This document shows positions 7,263-8,737 of a DNA stretch of 8,737 nt, piece after piece (position 1 is the first letter of the stretch; each line of letters begins with the position of its first letter). The DNA comes from Microgenomates group bacterium (GTDB taxonomy: Bacteria > Patescibacteriota > Microgenomatia > UBA1406 > GWC2-37-13), in contig JAPYWZ010000021.1 in NCBI GenBank assembly GCA_028276105.1, positions 1-8,737 on the forward strand, read 5' to 3'. Under the pieces are notes generated by a model that was not told where the DNA came from, searched no databases, and saw nothing but the letters and a program-made list of their open reading frames with translations. Made by a program: the position numbers and the translations under genes.

Positions 7263-7289
7263 AGGTGATTTTTATCATTACTTTAAAAA

Positions 7290-8474
7290 CTATATCAAAA
7301 CCGCCGGGATAAATCCTTTTTTATCAATGAATTTTTTAGTAATGATGTAGGAATGAGTAAGACCTAAACTCAAAGCCACTTTTTTTAATCTATTATAGTC
7401 TTGGATAGCAGCAGTTTTTTTCACCTCCAAAGCAATTTTTTTATCCTCAAGAATAAAATCAATTTCTGCCCCATTTCTTTTTTGAAAATAAGAAATTTTT
7501 CCATATTTTTTAAGATTCAAATAAACACTATTTTCAAATAAACTTCCCTCATTGACCTTAACAAAACGGTTAATAAGGCCAGTATCACAAAGATAAACTT
7601 TTTTAGCGCTACTGACCTGCCTGTCTAAACTTTTTGAATAAGCGGGCACTAAATTTAAAAAATAAGTCTCTTTAAGAAAAGAAATATAGTTATGGACAGT
7701 AGCCCGACTGACACCTACTTCTGAGGCGAGTTTGGAAATATCAAGTTTTGCTCCCACTCTTTCCAAAAGCAAAATCAAAAGATCTCTAAAGGCATTAAGA
7801 TTTTTAAAATCAGCTAAAATCTTGACATCTTTTTCAAAATAAGATTTAAAAATATCTTCTAAAGCCATTTTTTTTAGTTCTGAATTTTGAGCTAACACAA
7901 CTTGAGGAAAGCCACCATACTCCAAATATTCATCATAAAGTCTTGCTAATTTTTCATAGGTAATAAGATTTTTATCTTTATCTTTTTGGTTAAAATCTTG
8001 AGTGAATTTTTCTTTTATTCCTTTAAAGATTAAAAACTCCTCAAAGTCCAAAGGATAAAGTTCAAAAGTAAATTTTCTGCCAGCCAGGCTTTCTGGGAAA
8101 AGATTTTTTAAATAAAAACTACTTGAACCAGTGAAAAAAAATTTTATATTGTAATGATCAAAAAGATATTTGATGACTTTAACGATTTTAGGCATAGCAC
8201 CAATTTCATCTAAAAAGATATAAGCTTTTTCTTTTGGATTAATATTTAGCCGTTGAAGATTTAGCCAGACATTGTCATAATTTATCTCCTCAAATATTTT
8301 TTGATTTAAGGGGTTTTCTAAATCTAAAAATATTTTATTATTGCTTTTTATCTCATCAAAAAGAATTCGGTAAACAGTAGTTTTACCAACCCGGCGCATC
8401 CCAGTTAAGACAATTATTTCTTTTTGATTAAGATAAGGTCGTATTTTGTCTAAAATTTTTCGGGGATAATACAT
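7290..8474 (-). CDS. AAA+ ATPase with DUF4143 C-terminal domain
   Basis: This 394-residue protein belongs to the AAA_14/DUF4143 family of archaeal and bacterial ATPases of mostly unknown function. It shows Walker A GMRRVGKTT (25-33), Walker B YIFLDEI (85-91), a sensor-like FFFTGSSS (112-119), a linker with EYGGFPQVV (185-193), a winged-helix segment (about 245-270, SEVGVSRATVHNYI), and a C-terminal PD-(D/E)xK-like core: Glu314, then GAEIDF with Asp339, then ALEVKK with Glu350 and Lys352. All key residues are present, so it appears intact and full length. It is convergent with the LytR_C gene, whose stop is 27 bases away, and has its own promoter. Members often occur as isolated accessory genes; a toxin, defence or regulatory role is possible but not shown. 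There is no link to the pilus. Confidence 0.92.
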   Translation of the reverse strand: MYYPRKILDKIRPYLNQKEIIVLTGMRRVGKTTVYRILFDEIKSNNKIFLDLENPLNQKIFEEINYDNVWLNLQRLNINPKEKAYIFLDEIGAMPKIVKVIKYLFDHYNIKFFFTGSSSFYLKNLFPESLAGRKFTFELYPLDFEEFLIFKGIKEKFTQDFNQKDKDKNLITYEKLARLYDEYLEYGGFPQVVLAQNSELKKMALEDIFKSYFEKDVKILADFKNLNAFRDLLILLLERVGAKLDISKLASEVGVSRATVHNYISFLKETYFLNLVPAYSKSLDRQVSSAKKVYLCDTGLINRFVKVNEGSLFENSVYLNLKKYGKISYFQKRNGAEIDFILEDKKIALEVKKTAAIQDYNRLKKVALSLGLTHSYIITKKFIDKKGFIPAVLI

Positions 8475-8483
8475 GTTAATGAT

Positions 8484-8512
8484 AGTTTACAAATTCGCTA
8501 CAAATTTGTCAA
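8484..8512 (-). promoter_or_regulatory. Sigma70-type promoter of the DUF4143 ATPase gene, near-leaderless
   Basis: On the minus strand, TTGACA (8512-8507) is a perfect -35 and, after exactly 17 bases, TAAACT (8489-8484) matches the -10 at 4 of 6. The ATG begins at 8474, only 9 bases after the -10, so transcription should start about 0-4 bases before it. No Shine-Dalgarno could fit in such a leader. Confidence 0.65.
8489..8509. repeat. Palindrome in promoter spacer, candidate operator
   Basis: ACAAATT (8489-8495) and AATTTGT (8503-8509) form a perfect 7-bp inverted repeat with a 7-base centre, filling the spacer and touching both the -10 and the -35 of the DUF4143 promoter. TACAAATT also recurs directly at 8488-8495 and 8499-8506, 11 bases apart, about one helical turn. 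A repressor site is inferred from position only; A/T-rich chance is possible. Confidence 0.35.
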
Positions 8513-8534
8513 GTAGTAATTGACGGGTAATCCC

Positions 8535-8549
8535 ACCCACTTGTCACAA
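8535..8549 (+). repeat. Left terminal inverted repeat of the putative IS remnant
   Basis: ACCCACTTGTCACAA pairs with the reverse complement of 8723-8737, differing at two positions (AC against TG). It lies 22 bases upstream of the -35 box of the DUF4143 promoter, so the element sits just beyond that promoter. Confidence 0.5.
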
Positions 8550-8554
8550 AACGG

Positions 8555-8579
8555 TATGATTTAATAATTAAAAATCATA
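8555..8579. repeat. A/T-rich palindrome inside the IS remnant
   Basis: TATGATTT (8555-8562) and AAATCATA (8572-8579) form a perfect 8-bp inverted repeat around a 9-base A/T loop. It could be a hairpin or a protein site near the left end of the element; there is no T-run that would mark a terminator. Confidence 0.4.
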
Positions 8580-8595
8580 TTAATATATCCATTAA

Positions 8596-8737
8596 CAACA
8601 AGATAAAAAGTTTTTAATCAGTTATAAAAAGCTACCAAAATATTTACATGAATTTCAAGCCCGTTTTTCACGTAAAAAATATTTCAAATCGGTAGATAAT
8701 TACCTTCTAAATACACTCAAGCTTGTGACAACAGGGT
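8596..8737 (+). pseudogene. IS1595/ISXO2-like transposase C-terminal fragment (no start; runs off the window)
   Basis: This frame opens after a TAA at 8593-8595 and stays open for 47 codons to the window end. It contains no ATG, GTG or TTG that would give a sensible protein. Its translation includes YKKLPKYLHEFQARFSRK (about residues 10-27), which matches the C-terminal signature of IS1595-family DDE transposases: KK..L..YL.EF..RF.R(R/K). A hydrophobic helix, NYLLNTLKLV, follows. The conserved HTNT-EGFW-type region that normally precedes this signature is absent in all three frames of 8535-8595, so the fragment is a remnant, probably inactive. The last visible codons overlap the right inverted repeat. 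Family assignment is by recalled pattern, not a search. Confidence 0.55.
8723..8737 (-). repeat. Right terminal inverted repeat of the putative IS remnant
   Basis: TTGTGACAACAGGGT is the inverted partner of 8535-8549 (13 of 15). It overlaps the 3' end of the transposase fragment and touches the window edge, so it may continue outside. Confidence 0.5.

Larger units (their letters stand above)
8535..8737 (+). mobile_element. Remnant or internally deleted IS1595-like insertion sequence
   Basis: The stretch is bracketed by a 15-base inverted repeat with 13 matches: ACCCACTTGTCACAA at 8535-8549, and TTGTGACAACAGGGT at 8723-8737, whose reverse complement is ACCCTGTTGTCACAA. The right part is an open frame resembling an IS1595-type transposase C-terminus that runs into the right repeat, as transposase genes often do. 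The left part (8550-8595) is non-coding and contains a palindrome. About 200 bases is far too short for a full IS, so the transposase N-terminus and catalytic core appear deleted. The outer ends are uncertain because the window stops exactly at the repeat; a target duplication cannot be checked. Confidence 0.5.

Noticed and set aside
7261..7284. Imperfect hairpin (TGAT/ATCA core) between the convergent genes, as a bidirectional terminator
   Set aside because: Only four clean pairs plus wobbles and a bulge, with no GC core; too weak to call.
8541..8549. TTGTCACAA as a DnaA box
   Set aside because: It lacks a base of the TTATNCACA spacing and does not match when aligned; it reads better as part of the inverted repeat.
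8555..8560. TATGAT as a -10 element on the plus strand
   Set aside because: No acceptable -35 at 15-19 bases upstream; TTGTCA at 8541 is only 8 bases away.
8649..8696. 15-codon ORF starting at ATG 8649 (+)
   Set aside because: It is out of frame with the transposase-like frame over the same bases, which has the recognisable motif.

Overview
This window looks like part of a low-GC, lysine-rich, A/T-homopolymer-rich bacterial genome. The best guess is a Candidate Phyla Radiation (Patescibacteria) organism. The guess rests on the compact type IV pilus locus, a short PilC, small pilins with GFTLIE leaders, a LytR_C-domain membrane protein beside the pilin, an AAA+/DUF4143 ATPase, and the lack of Shine-Dalgarno sequences. 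The standard bacterial code fits: TAA, TGA and TAG all end genes and no gene needs UGA read through. The lineage is inferred, not proven.

Bases 2-5626 (+) are a tightly packed type IV pilus assembly operon. In order it encodes the extension ATPase PilB (5' end outside the window), the platform protein PilC, and four minor pilins: GspH/FimT-like, PilV/GspI-like, PilW/GspJ-like and PilX/GspK-like. Genes are separated by 2-5 bases or overlap by 4-26 bases. The PilV-like protein is the outlier: a pilin module of about 150 residues is fused to about 430 residues of repeats that read as an eight-bladed beta-propeller. This is a plausible built-in tip adhesin.

Bases 5627-6257 hold the probable major pilin as its own unit, with a consensus -35 promoter upstream and a strong intrinsic terminator downstream. 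Bases 6276-7262 encode a bitopic membrane protein with an unrecognised cytoplasmic N-terminal half and a C-terminal LytR_C domain. The longer reading frame that starts in the terminator loop is rejected.

Bases 7290-8474 (-) encode an AAA+ ATPase with a DUF4143 C-terminus, convergent with the pilus genes and apparently unrelated to them. Its promoter lies so close to the ATG that the mRNA should be nearly leaderless, and a palindrome spans the promoter spacer.

Bases 8535-8737 look like a decayed or internally deleted insertion sequence. A 15-base inverted repeat (13 matches) brackets the region, and the right part is an open frame resembling the C-terminus of an IS1595/ISXO2-type transposase. 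It has no start codon and runs off the window.

Together PilB would power pilus extension through PilC, the four minor pilins would prime the tip, and the separately transcribed pilin would supply the fibre. No pilT, pilD, pilM/N/O or pilQ is in the window. No tRNA, rRNA or CRISPR was seen.
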